Shown here: piece by piece, positions 40,501 through 52,800 of the stretch
How positions within the stretch are numbered: position 1 is the first letter of the stretch
Layout: the number at the start of each line of letters is the position of its first letter
Origin: Ancylostoma caninum
Lineage: Eukaryota; Nematoda; Chromadorea; Rhabditida; Ancylostomatidae
Reading direction: 5' to 3'
DNA length: 64,000 bases
NCBI GenBank assembly: GCA_037903475.1
Contig: JBAJFG010000545.1
Coordinates: forward strand, 2,313,182 to 2,377,181
The notes under the pieces: generated by a model
What the model saw: the letters and a program-made list of their open reading frames with translations, nothing else
The model's database searches: none
What the model was told of the DNA's origin: nothing
Program-made: the position numbers and the translations under genes

Positions 40501-40829
40501 CTACCCCTAGTCCCACTAGAAACCGGACCGGAGTGAGTGGCTTGCGCCTCCCCACCCGGTCGCCTGTCGGTGGAAAGACCCGCGGCCCGAGTAGTGCTAG
40601 AAGATGACGAGGACAAGGGTGCCCCAGCCCCAGGGGGTTTATGGGTCCTACGATTCCGTCGTCCTCTTCTCAGCTTGCCCGGGGCGAGAGCGCGCCCGGG
40701 GGATCCTTCACTACCGGCAGGAGTGACAACCTCCGCCCTTCGGGGAGTTCCCCTTCTTTGGCGAGAGCCGCCACTATTCCCGACATCCGGGTCCCGAGCA
40801 TCTCCGCTCCGCAGCGTAATCCGCTCCAT
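37590..40829 (-). CDS. Gag-protease protein of the LTR element
   Basis: An uninterrupted frame of 1,079 codons runs from an ATG at 40829 inside the 5' LTR to a stop at 37590. An internal ATG at 40262 (MDPQRSAAPP), just inside the interior, is the conventional gag start and would give 891 residues. Upstream of it the protein is Arg/Ser/Pro-rich and of unclear value. Downstream there is an acidic start, a coiled coil (ELEKRIEEKEEEIAVLKAKL), a capsid-like helical region (KYDGKSSLTEFLRGLEVKYP; LLNHLKGAARTHANNLP) and then a retropepsin with ALIDTGSVITVIP near residue 750. About 190 basic residues follow without a recognised domain. No CCHC zinc knuckle is seen. No frameshift or stop interrupts the gene, which suggests recent activity. 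Confidence 0.88.
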   Translation of the reverse strand: MERITLRSGDARDPDVGNSGGSRQRRGTPRRAEVVTPAGSEGSPGRALAPGKLRRGRRNRRTHKPPGAGAPLSSSSSSTTRAAGLSTDRRPGGEAQATHSGPVSSGTRGSSSSLNLTSLPGSSRGSRLPNQSQTFNRARGSKRGRYPRTTGNLSAGSRARTSLNRDHPSLTWGPGRFTSQRDVNLLSNQMDPQRSAAPPQMQAPEEQMEVDITYNPWCQALKQVVHECDCALSAQIKHLSALKRQRILAAVQNAVDSVQKMFEETRKNDVEASEIVRALGTSAERLSEILPDMLNDAAQMRSLTEKLGCNADELEKRIEEKEEEIAVLKAKLDAFRIGRPAEQPQPRRPSHPEPAPKVGKFDGRAWSRARDFVKFVDITKPLQSSDTTVCARKTEWPRSKQISKSDASSQISHSSHLQGKGRVSPSSRGSSCRPASAISQNEDLLKTLKEVLKSQSITEVKKYDGKSSLTEFLRGLEVKYPRSVWSDTDRRDILLNHLKGAARTHANNLPAEILDGSFDDIVEELWKARSTPCERLKAQADWGNLRKLETESVFDFCCRLRSIAKRKSPDSDCDFEMGSKLYECLSEWKDSYYMLAALDSPEGTVFDEVRKVALRLERTQEPTTSAVSTKTWNKRFGNGEVEQKQEQSAAVPPQSPPRKLKGDNPRPSGIPHQQRGPPRNPRNWDRPKPVEKLASTPNASRSSSTQSRQTRNAFSTHLKSWCCKIKRVRLAKPVSAYGGPCHCNIEIFGMKAKALIDTGSVITVIPLGLLKKAMEQGADLDKMVMMMGDGSAPQVYDASGNPMSFLMLIAATISVEGAASARVQMHIQKSDSDMILIGTNAMESLGIRIQLGSSAKEGKRQRRKRVSSQPLVSAAHKPITPPKLELTGPTDHSKQAFLSSDGRIASAVSQVSDGHTTVSVVSRESQPWIVSKGQPVGTSTQDQWYDPRTADAADGKRKHRRSVFDRRGPQRVRESNSSSALITRIGLKLPSEIDDTPVIGKSTRGRRGRLGKQKMADAVSTVKRPKFNCNFISCSTTISNPTLFRDRRSSLIEPSTVDFYHPGIYHHGQELQHERAGSL
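40299..40316 (-). other. Primer-binding site of LTR element
   Basis: Reading the minus strand out of the 5' LTR, TGGGGGCCAGGCCGCTTC follows with no spacer. TGG at this point matches the complement of a tRNA CCA end. Which tRNA primes the element needs comparison with tRNA 3' ends. The gag frame passes through this site. Confidence 0.7.
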
Positions 40830-42133
40830 GGTGAGCCTTTTAAACTTACCCTGTTAGAGGAGTCGCTCGCTCGACACCGAATACGATGGAGAAGACGGCT
40901 TCTCAAGTCACGGATGCTACAGACTGCTTGACTTCTTAACACAGCCTGAAACAGAGGGATTTGCAAGGAATCCGAAGTTTCGAACTCCACTTAAACACAA
41001 CGAGCTCAAATGGTATGACAGCAATAAAAGTTTGCAAGGTAATCGCGGCTTAAACCGTTCGAATACCCAATGGATCACACCAGTTAGATTAAAGCTTTTA
41101 TTAGCGCTTTAAAACTAAACTACTAACTTCAAGAGGTGCGTGCGGTGGATAGTGAGGATTAAATATAGGATAAAGAACGAAATATAATAAGTGGATAAAA
41201 CAGGAATAAATAAATGTAGAAGATAAGTGAGTAAATAGGTGGATAAAATAGGAATAAATAATTCAAACTATTTACACTCTATTTACAATGAGGCACAGGT
41301 GTGCGCCGGCCCTGGGGTAATAACCTGAGGGCAAGAACTGAGCAAAATAAGTGGCGTGGGAATTTCCCCAACGCCTAACGGACTCTGACGCGGTTGCGCT
41401 AACGCTACGGCTACGCTTACGCCTACGCCTACGCTAACGCTGCGCAACTCCCCCCGGCTATACTAGGAGAACTCAGGGCTACGGGACGTAGCCACTTTAG
41501 ATGGAATAAAAAGATGATAACTCCCTCTCCTACACGGCTATTGGCACGGTGCAGGTTAGGTTGGAGAGTCCTCCTACTAGGCGATATCCGCCGGGGCTTG
41601 CGCTACCGCAAGGATAAGGATTCAAGGCCGTACAGCTACGGTCCGTCAGAGTAAGGCCTGAAGAGGGGTACACCGCTTGAGATGTACCAGATCCTATCCG
41701 TCCGTCGCTCAGCTCTATTGCGTGCACGTCCACTGATCGCACTCTCGTCCTTAGCCTCGATGATCCGATCGAACAAGCAGCCAACTTGGGACTTGGGACT
41801 TGGGACCCTTTAAGTTAGTGGCGAGGCCTTATATAGTGCGGCGCCCTGGGAATGCCCGGCTAGGGCGCGGCGAGATAGTGCAGCAGCGCGAGAGTCCGCC
41901 AGATAAGCAGAGGAGTTTCGCACGCTGCAAGGCACGCAGCTAGAGGTACCAGATCAAGGTACATGGGAACTTCAAATTTAAACATGGCCATTAGGAAAGA
42001 GCACAAAAAGGAGATCAAAGTACAACGCAAAACACCGCACGGACGTGAAGGAAGGCTACGAAAGAGGAGGATGACATGTAAAAAGGGATTACAAATGAAG
42101 CCTTTTACATATGCATCAAACCCGATACCGACA
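40317..42133 (-). repeat. 5' LTR of gag-pro retrotransposon
   Basis: The 1.8-kb copy is near-identical to 35622-37435. For the minus-strand transcript this is the promoter LTR. The start of the longest gag frame (40829) lies about 510 bp from its inner edge. Candidate TATA-like sequences (ATATAG near 41830 on the plus strand; AT-rich 41165-41290) are present, but I cannot place the transcription start. Confidence 0.93.
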
Positions 42134-42369
42134 TGGGGACTGCCTTCAATCGTCTGTTCTATGTTACTACCCCTACTGTCTGGAAGCATGATAGAATTTT
42201 AAATTGTTGTGGCCAAAACACGCAGTCGTGTTGCGGCCCGAACATCGAGGAGAAATGGGTCTGGTCAGCCGCCTCGATCGAAATCGGCGCTGCCGGCACT
42301 CCCCGCTGTTCCGCCACCGCTACGATTGGCTGCTTCTGTACTTTTTGTGACGTATACAAACATAGATAT

Positions 42370-42577
42370 ACAGTCTGTTCCCTGAAACGTACACTGCAAT
42401 CCTCGCCCCGATTGAACAAAGCGGCGCGTGTGCGTTCAATCGGGGCGTGAAGCTGCAACAGCCGATCAGCCTCTCCTCGCGTTCTGAATGATCCGTTCGC
42501 GCCCTGATTGAACACACACGCGCCGCTTTGTTCGATCGGGGCGAGGATGGCAGTGTACGTTTCAGGGAACGCACTGT
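42370..42577. mobile_element. Hairpin MITE, family K
   Basis: The left arm (ACAGTCTGTTCCCTGAAACG ... CCTCGCCCCGATTGAACAAA) is the inverse of the right arm (TTTGTTCGATCGGGGCGAGG ... CGTTTCAGGGAACGCACTGT) over nearly 80 bp, leaving a short loop. The short open frames on both strands here follow from the palindrome. Confidence 0.8.
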
Positions 42578-43835
42578 AAATCTACAGAGGACTCTATATT
42601 TTCTAAATAGTTTTGAGGGACCCATTGATTTCTGTACGTATTTCTCGTGGCAACTTGGGCAACAATGGGTAGATTTGAGAGTACTGAACTTGTCCAGACA
42701 TTGATATAGGTATTGTGCTTCTGCTATATCTCTTCCCTAATACCACTTTTAACTTCGGGTAACATTAGAGGTAGAAAAATTTCATGTTGAAGCAAGCATT
42801 AGACAACCCCTCATATTTATTCTTCTAGTTTTTTTTTTTCATACTTTACGCCTTCCAAACTTGTTTGGCAAACAGTTTTCAGTACGTTGCTGAAAAGTTT
42901 CTAGTTGAACGTCCCTCCATAAGCAGTAGCTAGGAAGTGGAAGGCTTGTTTAGAGAGACAGAGAGGGAGGCCCGTCGAAACTTGATTAGCTGTTGAGCGC
43001 CTCTGCATTGCTCGGCGAGAGAGACGCTCTAACCTACGCTAATAAACTAGTCCTGACGGTATCATTTGTCCTGAGGATTTTTTTCCATTATCATACTTTC
43101 ATAAATTCCTCCCCAATGTTTTCAATTGTTCACTTGCGAAAGTTGTTGTGGCGCACTGAGAGTGTGCTTGCTGAGATCTTTTCATTCAAGTCAACTGTTT
43201 TACCATTTAAAATTTAATTTTTTGGTAGCATAGTTCTTGAAATTTCGAAAACAGATCATATTCATCCTGCCTTTTTTCTCGCAAAAGTATGGACCGTGTA
43301 AAGAATAAGCTGAGATTCTTTTAGTAGCCAGCTTATGTAGTACAGAAACTTCAACTTTTGAGGCTCCTACGACCCAGTAAGATTCGTAGCAGGGAGCTAG
43401 ATGTGCATAGTTTATGATATCCAGTACGCAGCACCGCTGCGAATTTTACTGACCTATGGGGTTCCTCGTTGAAATCCTCACCACTACCCCCACTACGTAC
43501 CACCCATCCCCTACCGATAAGCCCCGTGAGTCACTTTTCTTTGCTTTTCCTATATAGAGATGAACAAGCGAAAAGGGCTAACTTCTAACCTAACTTTTTA
43601 ATTTTATTTTATCCTGTTTTACCTCATTGTTTCGCGTTATCCTTCTGGCTACTTTTTATCTGGAACATATGCTGTTGTCGCTCCAGTTCATTCCTCACTG
43701 CTCATTGTGAGCGACTCTTACCTTTTCTCAATGGCGCTTGTTTCACTTCTAGTTTGTTTTTGTAACGAGCACATTCTCTATCGGAAAAGAGTTAATTTGT
43801 TTGTTTCCATGAAATGTTTACGAAACTAGTTCTAT

Positions 43836-43846
43836 TTTAGTGAAAA
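43836..43846 (+). promoter_or_regulatory. Probable spliced-leader acceptor of ACAP
   Basis: TCTATTTTAG ends at 43840, only 6 nt before the ATG at 43847, with no upstream exon in reach. In nematodes this arrangement usually marks trans-splicing of a spliced leader. This is inference from position and motif. Confidence 0.5.
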
Positions 43847-46800
43847 ATGACGGCGGCCGTGTTAGCGCCGCAGGGTCAACTTCCTATGTGTCCAGAATCT
43901 ATAGATTTCACTGAAGCGATTAAGGTGCCTTTGACTTTCCTTTTCCAGAAAAAAAAGAACCATTTCACATATTTGTGTCTTCGTACTTATGGTGTAATTT
44001 TACTTTTGTGGCAGGATTCTCCTCGATTTCGAGCGTCATTAGCGCAGCACACGCAATATTTCAGCCGGCTGGAAAATAGACTAAATGAGGTGGCTCATCA
44101 GGCAACAACTCACTTTTTCACTTAATCACACTGCTTATTTTTCTCCTAAATTTCAGATACAAAAGCATGTGGCAAGTATGATGGAATTCAGCAGGAACTA
44201 CGTATCTACCTTCTAGTAAGTTGCTTGCTGAGTCTAATACAAGGTGGTTAAATGTGAATTAGGCACGAAGATAATTTGGATGCGGAAGTTGTTCACGCCA
44301 TTTCTTTCTCACAAAATATATTTCAATATTCTTTTCAAAATCTGAAGGTTTTGTAATTATTCTAATTGTATTATGTTTTACTCCAACATTCCGACCTAAT
44401 CTCGTAAGTAGTGATTCTTTCCCAGAACCTCCCCTAACCTCTATCCCCAGCAACTATCTAGCGGTATTGCGGAATGTCTGCACATAGTTCTCGTATATGA
44501 TTCAGCAATCATTACACAGCATGTTTTCAACATAAAGGATGCTGACACCGATTGGAGAAGAGAGTGCATGTCAGTTTTTGGATTGTAGCACCGCTATCTC
44601 ATAAAATTTCATACCTTTTCTCAGTCCCCCTCCTGGTCCCCCTCCCCCTCCCGTTGAAAACGTTAACGTGTTTCTGGGGTAGCGCCAGCTAACGCCCACG
44701 GACTCGCCGGCCAAATTTTATAGGGGGCTACAGAGAGAAAAGCGTTTTCGAAGAGGTCAACCTATTTCTATACATGTCACTGGGTCGTAGTGAGCCAAAA
44801 TGTTCCAGAAACAGAACATGGTTGTTACATTTGCTTATGAGTTTTTTTCTTCTTTTTTCAAGATTCATGATTTCATCCTAATCTTTCAAACGCAGAATTC
44901 AGACTTGGAAGTAGCGCTAATTTGTGTTTTAGTAAACTGACCGTTTCCATCAATCAGCTGTGTGAAGAGAACTTCACAGGAAATGCTCTCGCACAAAGCA
45001 CCATACATTCACTGTCGGATGCTTGTGGTCGTACTGTGTGCCTGATGAGGGATTTTCATGAGCAGTCGTGCATGTCCTTATATAGTCAGCTTACCTCCTT
45101 CCTCAAAACGTAAGCTTTCGTTTTCATTTTCAATTTTTCTTTCAAACACGTACATTTTTTTGTTTCCTTTTCTCGAACCGTATCAAGTTTAGACCTCAAT
45201 AATATTGACTCTGTAATTAAAAACCAAAGAAAGCGCACTGTCAACTAACAGTTTTATTTTTTAGAGATCTCGTGAAGGTACAAGAGGCTAGAGTGCATTT
45301 CGACTCAATGTCGGCAAGTATGGACGAAGCACTCTCTCGTAATGCTTCATCGACTAAAGCCCGTCCGTCTGATGCCGTTGACGGCCGCAATGCTCTCACA
45401 GCGGTGAATTGCTTTATCTTTTGCTGGCATTGTTTAGCAGCCTGGTGCACAGACAACCGATCTCCACAGACATTGTTTATAAATGATGTTATAGGTTGGA
45501 GCCTGCTTCGCTCACACGACATTGGATTATGTGGCCCAAATCAATATTGCTCACGCACAAAAAGATCATCTCATAATTGATGCGGTATGTTCAAACAGTG
45601 ATTTTTTGTACAGATGGGAAGGGAGATGCAACTTTTCACTTTGTTACTGACTAAACTTCGAACTTCTATCTGTTTCTGACAATATTCATAGCAATGTATT
45701 GTGACTGTGTATGGACTCCATGTTTGTCGAATTCATTTTTGGAAAAGGTGGGAATTTACAGTGGTAGGCAATGGCGGTGGCCCATTCGCGGCCTCGAGAA
45801 GGACGCAGCGCGACCGTGCCGCGCGCGCCTGGATCGGTGTCGTCGCCGCCGGAATGCTATTTCTAGGGTCTTTTCTTCCCGATTCGTTCGAAAATCCTAA
45901 AATCGGGTAGAAAAGCTGCTAGAAATGGCATAACACACGGGTTACGGCGCGCGCGGTGCAGTTGCGCGACATCCTTCTCGAGGCCGCAAATGGGCCAACG
46001 CCATTGACGTCCACTGGAGGGAATGCGGTTAGAGAATAGTTCATATTTATTACTTCTTGATATCTTGCATACATAATTTCTAGCAAATACTTTCATAATT
46101 CTACATAGGCGGAGGCCTGGGAAACCCTGCCTGCCTGTCAATGTGGACCAACAAGCGACGGCCGCATCAAAGTCCTTCTGTGTGTAGGGCATGAGAATTC
46201 AGCGCGCTCACACTCAGGACGTAAAAAACTAATAAGTCAAGATCCTTAATTCTGTAAGACGACAGAAGTGAAAAGGATACATGAGCGGAAGTGCATAGCT
46301 ATAGGCAAGATTATCGATTAACAGCACAGCACAGCAAAGGCGTGCTGGTCCTAAGATACATTTTATATACTTTTATATACAGAGTGTCCCAAAATAATGA
46401 TTACGAAGTTTGAACCTCGTGGCATCGAGTACACACATCTGTCACGTTCCTGTAATTTCCATCATCCTGTGCTTGTTTGTGGATGAAACGCTTGTTGGGA
46501 GATGATGAATGAAGTGTGGATTACTCAACTAGATCTCCTTATTTAACGCGTCTAGCTTTCTAATTCTGAGCTGTATTATGCCAAGAAAGTTCGAACTTGC
46601 TATTGTATTAGAGTTGTTAAAGTTCAAACAGTGTAAACATTATTTTGGGACGCTCTATACTTCGCATTAAATTTTCCATGCAATGTGCTAGCATTTTTTT
46701 AGTTATGGTCCTTCATACGTGAAACATCTTCGTACTTCTCGCGTGGACATGCTATATTTGACGATTGGACCGCTGCTGACAATGGCGCAGTGTCTGACAC

Positions 46801-49800
46801 CATAGCTGCACTAGCAGCTAAAAGTCGGCTGGTCCAGCGAAAGATGCAGGATATACACTCCCTTGTACCGAAGGTGAGCTTTGGCAATTTTTATACAACG
46901 GCTGCTTGGTGAGGGTGTTTTTGCCCTAAATCTGTCTTCTGTTCTCGTCTTCAATATGCTACGTATTCTAGTCTTAAATAAGTCGATAGTTGCAACTTTT
47001 GGAGAGGGAGAGCTCTAAAGCCCTGAGGGCAGTGAAAGAAGGGCTGTAGAGCTTCTTGTTTCTGGAATAGTACACAAGCTTCCACTTGCTCTTGTAATTA
47101 GAATTTGAAGTCGAGTCCGATATGGGTTAGGTGATTCTGAAACCAGATTATGTGGTGTGATATCCTTTCAAGTCCAATTTCGATGAAAGAACTAGCACTA
47201 TTTGCCTCTCTGCTTTTCTTTTCGCTTTCTGATTATTGCGGATCTTGAGTTTCTTTCCATTGTTTCTGTTTCTATCCGTTCCGATAACATATCCCTATCG
47301 AACATTACCTTTCCGATCAAGTACATAACATATTTTCTGTTGGATAGGAATCCGACTTCTACAACTTCTGTGATTTTGTTTATGTGCTTACTCAACCAGA
47401 GACTTGTCCGTTTTCGTTTCTTGTGCCGGTCATTATATGGCTTCTATTCACTCTTTCACTTTTTCGCAGCGGTCATCTCACAGCATCGGTTTGGCGAGAA
47501 TTTTGGCTCGCTTCCAGCTAAGCGTTCCTCTGGTCTATTCGTACAGCGTACACATCGCTCCATCTAGTTGGTCGTTTGTTTCTGTGAGGATCCATTCCAT
47601 AATCCTTTTTGACCATCTATCGTCGTCCTTTCTCATCATTTTCTCTTTCTCTCATTATCATGTCCGGCGTATCAGTGCTCAGTTTTTGATACGTATTCAG
47701 CTAGTTCATAGAGGCGGGATTTTCGTCGTAGATCGGATCGGCAAAGCCAGTCTTGATGCAGGAACGCCTATGGTACCTCTGAAGACAACGCTCGAGCCTT
47801 CTGTGTGCGGTGTTGGTTGTCTTTGACGTGACCACGACGTCCGCCAACATCTCCGCAGTGTAGAAGAATGTTGGAGGAAATATGGGATCGAAAGGGTGCG
47901 CGCAGGGTTCGGAGAGTTTTCAAAGGCCTCTATTACATACTATATCCAAATTCAGCGCGGATAGGGTGCTCTGTGGGCGACATATTTCATAGCGTAGTGG
48001 TGAACGGCCCGCTACTCGTTCGCATGCTGAATGATTCGATATCGTCCCAGGCCAACCAAGCATTCCATCCTTCAGGGTTCGGTGAATTGGTACCAGACGA
48101 CTCTGAGAAGATAAGGCGCTAAATTGGGATATCGGACGGCTGCGCAATTCAATCTGTAGCATACTTACGCCTTTAATTCCTCTAAGATTCTCGGATGAAG
48201 TCGAATGCGTGGAGCACTTCACGAACGGGCCTAGTTAGCGCCGACTACTTGGAGAATATTGCATTATTTGAAAGTGATATTTTTGGATTTCATACATTTG
48301 AAAGCTGAGTTACAAGCCTAACTTATGCTTGAGGGTCCTAACACTCGTGCCAGTTAGTCATTTCCTTTGCTGTACTCTTTCTTTCTCATTTCCCTAAAAT
48401 CCCACTCACTGTACAGAACCGAACCATAGGTAATCTTGTAGCTCTTGTTTTGCTCTTTACAAATATCATAACCAATTTCCCAAATTCCCGCTACTTCTCA
48501 TTTCCTGTCTCATGAAATGTGACCCTCCAACTCGAGTACATCTCCGACACCTCCAACTGTTCCACTACAATAGTGGAACAAATGCAGCTCAAGCTGCTGG
48601 GGATGTTAACAGCGTCTAAAAGGAAGCCACTACTCTTGAAGGGACAGCGCAGAAGTGGGTGTTCTGCTTTAGAGAGGTCGATTTTAACTGGAGGATGCAC
48701 CTTGTTCTGTACGCACAGTTCGAGACGTTATGAGACAACTTTTCGCAAGGACTTGCCCTAGATGTGAAAGAATTACTGCGGATATTAACTTTCAAAAAAA
48801 CCTAAGTTCAACTAGTTCACTTTGTGAAAATACACTGAATGCTCAGAAAAACCGCACGAACTTATTGCCCAACCTAATAATTTCAGTCGAAAGGATTATG
48901 AGATCAAATATGCAGAATAAGAGATGGTTAACAGCTACCTTTTGAAAGAATTATTGATTGGACAACATTGAGATGTAAAGACAATGAGGAGGTCATTTTA
49001 TGGGTCCAATCTTGGTCAAAATGCTCTTTGAAAGTTTAAAAAAACGTGTTCAAGAACAGAGAAGCAATGCCCGCCCGCTCATTGGAGTGGCAGTCCAGCC
49101 CAAGGAAGAGAAGTAAAGTTGGTACCAAGTAATGGGCTTTTCTTGACTGGAATACCTCAACGATTTTGAATTATTTTGAGTAGTAGTGATTATTCAAACA
49201 TCTCCAGAATCGAACCACTTTATTTGCTAAATTCGTGTAAATTTCCATATATTTCTTATTATTCTGTATGCATTGAAGAATTAACCCGAACATTGAATTG
49301 GTGGGCTGGCTGGTCCGCCATACTCTTATTCGCACCAGTCTTCGCAGAATTGTCTTCCTTATGCGTAACCATGTGTCAGTAAATGGCAATTGTGAAATGA
49401 TTTGTTCCTCGCGAACACGATGAACATGGTTACGCAAGAAACATTTGTAATCAACTTTTTCTAAAGCACTGTTACCGATTCTCTTGATAGTGACGGAAAG
49501 ACATATCTCAGAATTTCTGCTCGCTGTTGTTGACAGAGTTCGACAAAAAGAAAAGAGGTTTAGTCACGCCCCGGAATGTTTCTTCCCAAGTTTACAGACG
49601 ATATGATTGCAATTCTTACTGCATACGTCGGCTGTTTCTCAGCGATTCCACAGTTTTTCATTTCGAAACATGTTACTCATGACGTTGCATCTGATGCGCT
49701 TCTGGATTTCTCTGAGTCGCTGTCAGCCGAATGTCAATTACTTTGGTTTTTACTCGAATTACCTAGTTTTCATACCTCGTGCGTACAAGTTTCAGAGCTT

Positions 49801-52800
49801 CTCCAAAGTATTATATAGTGAGTGCTACGTCCATCCAAACACCTTCATGTTTATCTATATTCAGTATGACATAACCAAGTGCTTTCTTTTTCCCAACTTA
49901 CCTCGGAAATTCAGCGCAATTCTTCTAATTTCGGATGCTGTCTGCAATTTTATTGTACCTCTATCTCATTCTGCGTTTTAAGATTGTTAGGAATGAGCTT
50001 ACAGTTTACATGATCGGCTATCGCATAGACTATATAGTGCTAGGAGACGCAGGATATGAAAGTGGGTTTGCTAGCCTGGTTTATCTCGGTTGCGCGTTCA
50101 TGAATCCTCGCCGTGGTTCCCACTATCTGTTTCCATTGGTTGTCAAGAAGCATCGATCTCCTTCCAACTGCGAGTTTCCCTATTTGAGTTGACGAGAACG
50201 TCGCTCTGTCTGAAATTGCATTGTTTGTTTGGAAAGTAGAGAACTGAGTCATCAGCGGGGCTTAGTTCATCGAATGCTGCGATTGCGGTTTACGAGCGAA
50301 ACGTCGTGTATTGATCGCTCGCAACTCATTACACATGAAAATCCATGTCACTCCGAACTTCTGACTGCAGTACGCCCATCTACTTGAGTTCTTGATTTTT
50401 TCTCCGTTCTAAATGGATCGCAAACAGACTGTGGCTCTCTTAAACAAACTCAATCTCACAGCCCATTCTACTTTCTATTCTTTCGAAGACGTACCCGACA
50501 CTCCTCCAGCTATCAAAGTGTTCAAGCGGGTAGTCACCTCGCCTACTCCGAAAACATCAGTTTACAAGAAGATCTCGGATGTATCGACAAGTTCTGTCAA
50601 GAGCACCAAGTCCGTTTCGGGGAGCTTTAGTTACCTAGCAGGTGATGCCCCAAAGTTTTGCGACGAAACACTTGCCGTACCACATCAAGTTATCTCGCGA
50701 ACGAACTCTAACAGCGAGCTTTCCTCTGATAGTAATACCAAAAGAAAACCGAAGCTGAGGCGTCGACCAGGAATGAAAATCGTTCTACCAAAAAAGAAAA
50801 CCTCACGGTTTTATGCCCCTGCAGCTGAGGTCTCTGTTCATTTGCCTGCAACCGTAAGTTTCTTGCAAGAGTTTTTTCTTAAACTGTTTGGATTCAAGAC
50901 GTGGGTCTCCACTTTATTTTTGTTCAAACTTATTTGTTTGTTTTTAGGAGATGTTCCAACACTTCTCTGGAATGCCTCCTGATCCAGATGTTATGATGGA
51001 AGGTTACTTGTATAAGCGATCTTCCAACGCATTTAAAACTTGGAATAGACGTTGGTTCCAGATAAAGGATAACAAATTAGTGAGTAGTACCTGGAGGGCT
51101 CCCATTCTTTGTCTATCGAATTCCCTCCGAATTCAGCTATATTCTCACCGATCTGCCGACTCGGAGCAACCAACGGTTATGGAGGAGAATCTAATGCTGT
51201 GTCTAGTTCGTCCAGCACCATCATCCATTGATAGAGTAGGATGTTTCGAACTGGTGACTCCTACCAGGCATGTTCTCTTTTATTTCCTTTTCTTTCTTTT
51301 TTTTTTGATTTTTGGAATTTGCTACTTCGATGACGGTATTCTTTTTGTTTTGCATTACATCCACCGCTTTCATTTCTGCTGTACTTGTTTCGCATTCTCA
51401 AGATTTCATGGGAAAATATTGAACTGGAAGTAAAAATATTTGAATTATCTTATCGTGAGGTAATCCTCTCGGAAACGATTTATTTTTGGCGCTTTCTTCC
51501 CTCTGTCATTTCCGCGCAAGGAAGCATTTCGAGAGAAAATAACTCTTTTTGTTGTTGCTAAACCATCTCGTGTGTTTTCCACTCTAGAACTGCCCACGCT
51601 CATCTTGAAAATCGTCGATGTACGTGTTTCCTCACCGGTTTGTAGCCGATTGGTCTATATCTACGCCTCTTGAGAACTAGTTGTCAATAACGTTTTCTTG
51701 TTTTCGGGCTGCTTGCCCGAACTTTCATAGCCATTTTGAGCTCATCATTGTTCCGAACAGTGCTGCTAGTACTCCGAGGGGTGTTTGTTAGTTTGGATAT
51801 TGCGGTTGGACGGAGCACATTTGTGTGGGTGGCTCCTTCTTTGAATAGCCCAATCAGAGAAACATTACCTTCCTGGTTTCGGGTCATCGTGATTCACACA
51901 CTGCAAATCCATCAAATTCATCTTTCACTCAAATTTCACATATCTGTCATCTCAAGTTCAATTTTATCGCGGCATATTAGTGGGAATGCTAAGGTTTTTG
52001 ATGAGCTGTGAGCACGATATAAACTGCTATACACATAGTCCCGCCCAACACGCAGACTTAGGCGATTTTGCGCTGCCCGTGAATCCGATGCAGGCAAAGG
52101 TTTGGTACAGAATCAGTTTTTTTTCTATGGCTCCCTGCTTGTGGCTTCTCTAAAGCGATCAATCAAGGAACCTGCCAGCATCAAGAGTGCATGGTCTGTT
52201 CCAAACCGGACGTTAATTGGCTACTCGTTCATACTGCCTCCTTCTTCGCACCCTTTCGGATTGCTGCGCATCCTGCCGCTCTTTTTTTTTCTCTGGCATC
52301 TCACCGACTATCTTCCCGAGCGGAATGAGGCTATAGATATGGTGTAAAACATATCTTTGCGCCCTGGCCTTGGCTATCTAGAAGCAAAATTCAAAACTAC
52401 GGTGATTTCTTCACTGCCACGATGATGCGTGCTAGATTTCAAACACTCTTGCCACATGCGGCTATTCTAATCGGCAGGACGATGATTGCTTGCAGCGAGA
52501 ACGCACCGTTCATGTCACTCCTTTCGCGGTAGCGATAGAATCGTTGTGGTTGTGCACAAAGCGAGTTGTCCACCCAGGGTGGACATGACCTAAATCGGAT
52601 AAACCGCTACAGTATCGGACGAATAGCTAGGTTACGCTAAATATGTTATCGGATAAACGGCTACGTCCCCAGATAAGGAGCCAAGCTACCGGAGGAAGTG
52701 GTAGATTACCGTCAATCGCTGCACTACTTTGTGCTCCAACCAGACTCCACGGCGAATACATGGGTGGGCCCGCTCTTCTGCGGCTTCCTTTGACCTCAAG

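Larger units (their letters stand above)
35618..42137 (-). mobile_element. LTR retrotransposon without pol (gag-protease only)
   Basis: Two nearly identical LTRs (35622-37435 and 40317-42133) bound a 2.9-kb interior, and TGGG is duplicated on both outer sides (35618-35621, 42134-42137). Read on the minus strand, the interior opens with TGGGGGCCAGGCCGCT directly after the 5' LTR, a primer-binding site of the tRNA type. It closes with the polypurine tract GAGAGGGGGGA before the 3' LTR. Between them is one long frame with a gag-like region and a retropepsin. No reverse transcriptase, RNase H or integrase is present, so the copy depends on another element for movement. The 4-bp duplication and protease form suggest a Ty3/gypsy-type element, but the class is not proven. 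Near-identical LTRs point to recent insertion. Confidence 0.92.
42138..43846. other. Intergenic region before the ACAP gene
   Basis: It holds a hairpin repeat at 42370-42577 and otherwise AT-rich sequence. The upstream control region of the long ACAP isoform must lie here, but no specific promoter element is recognised. Confidence 0.5.
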
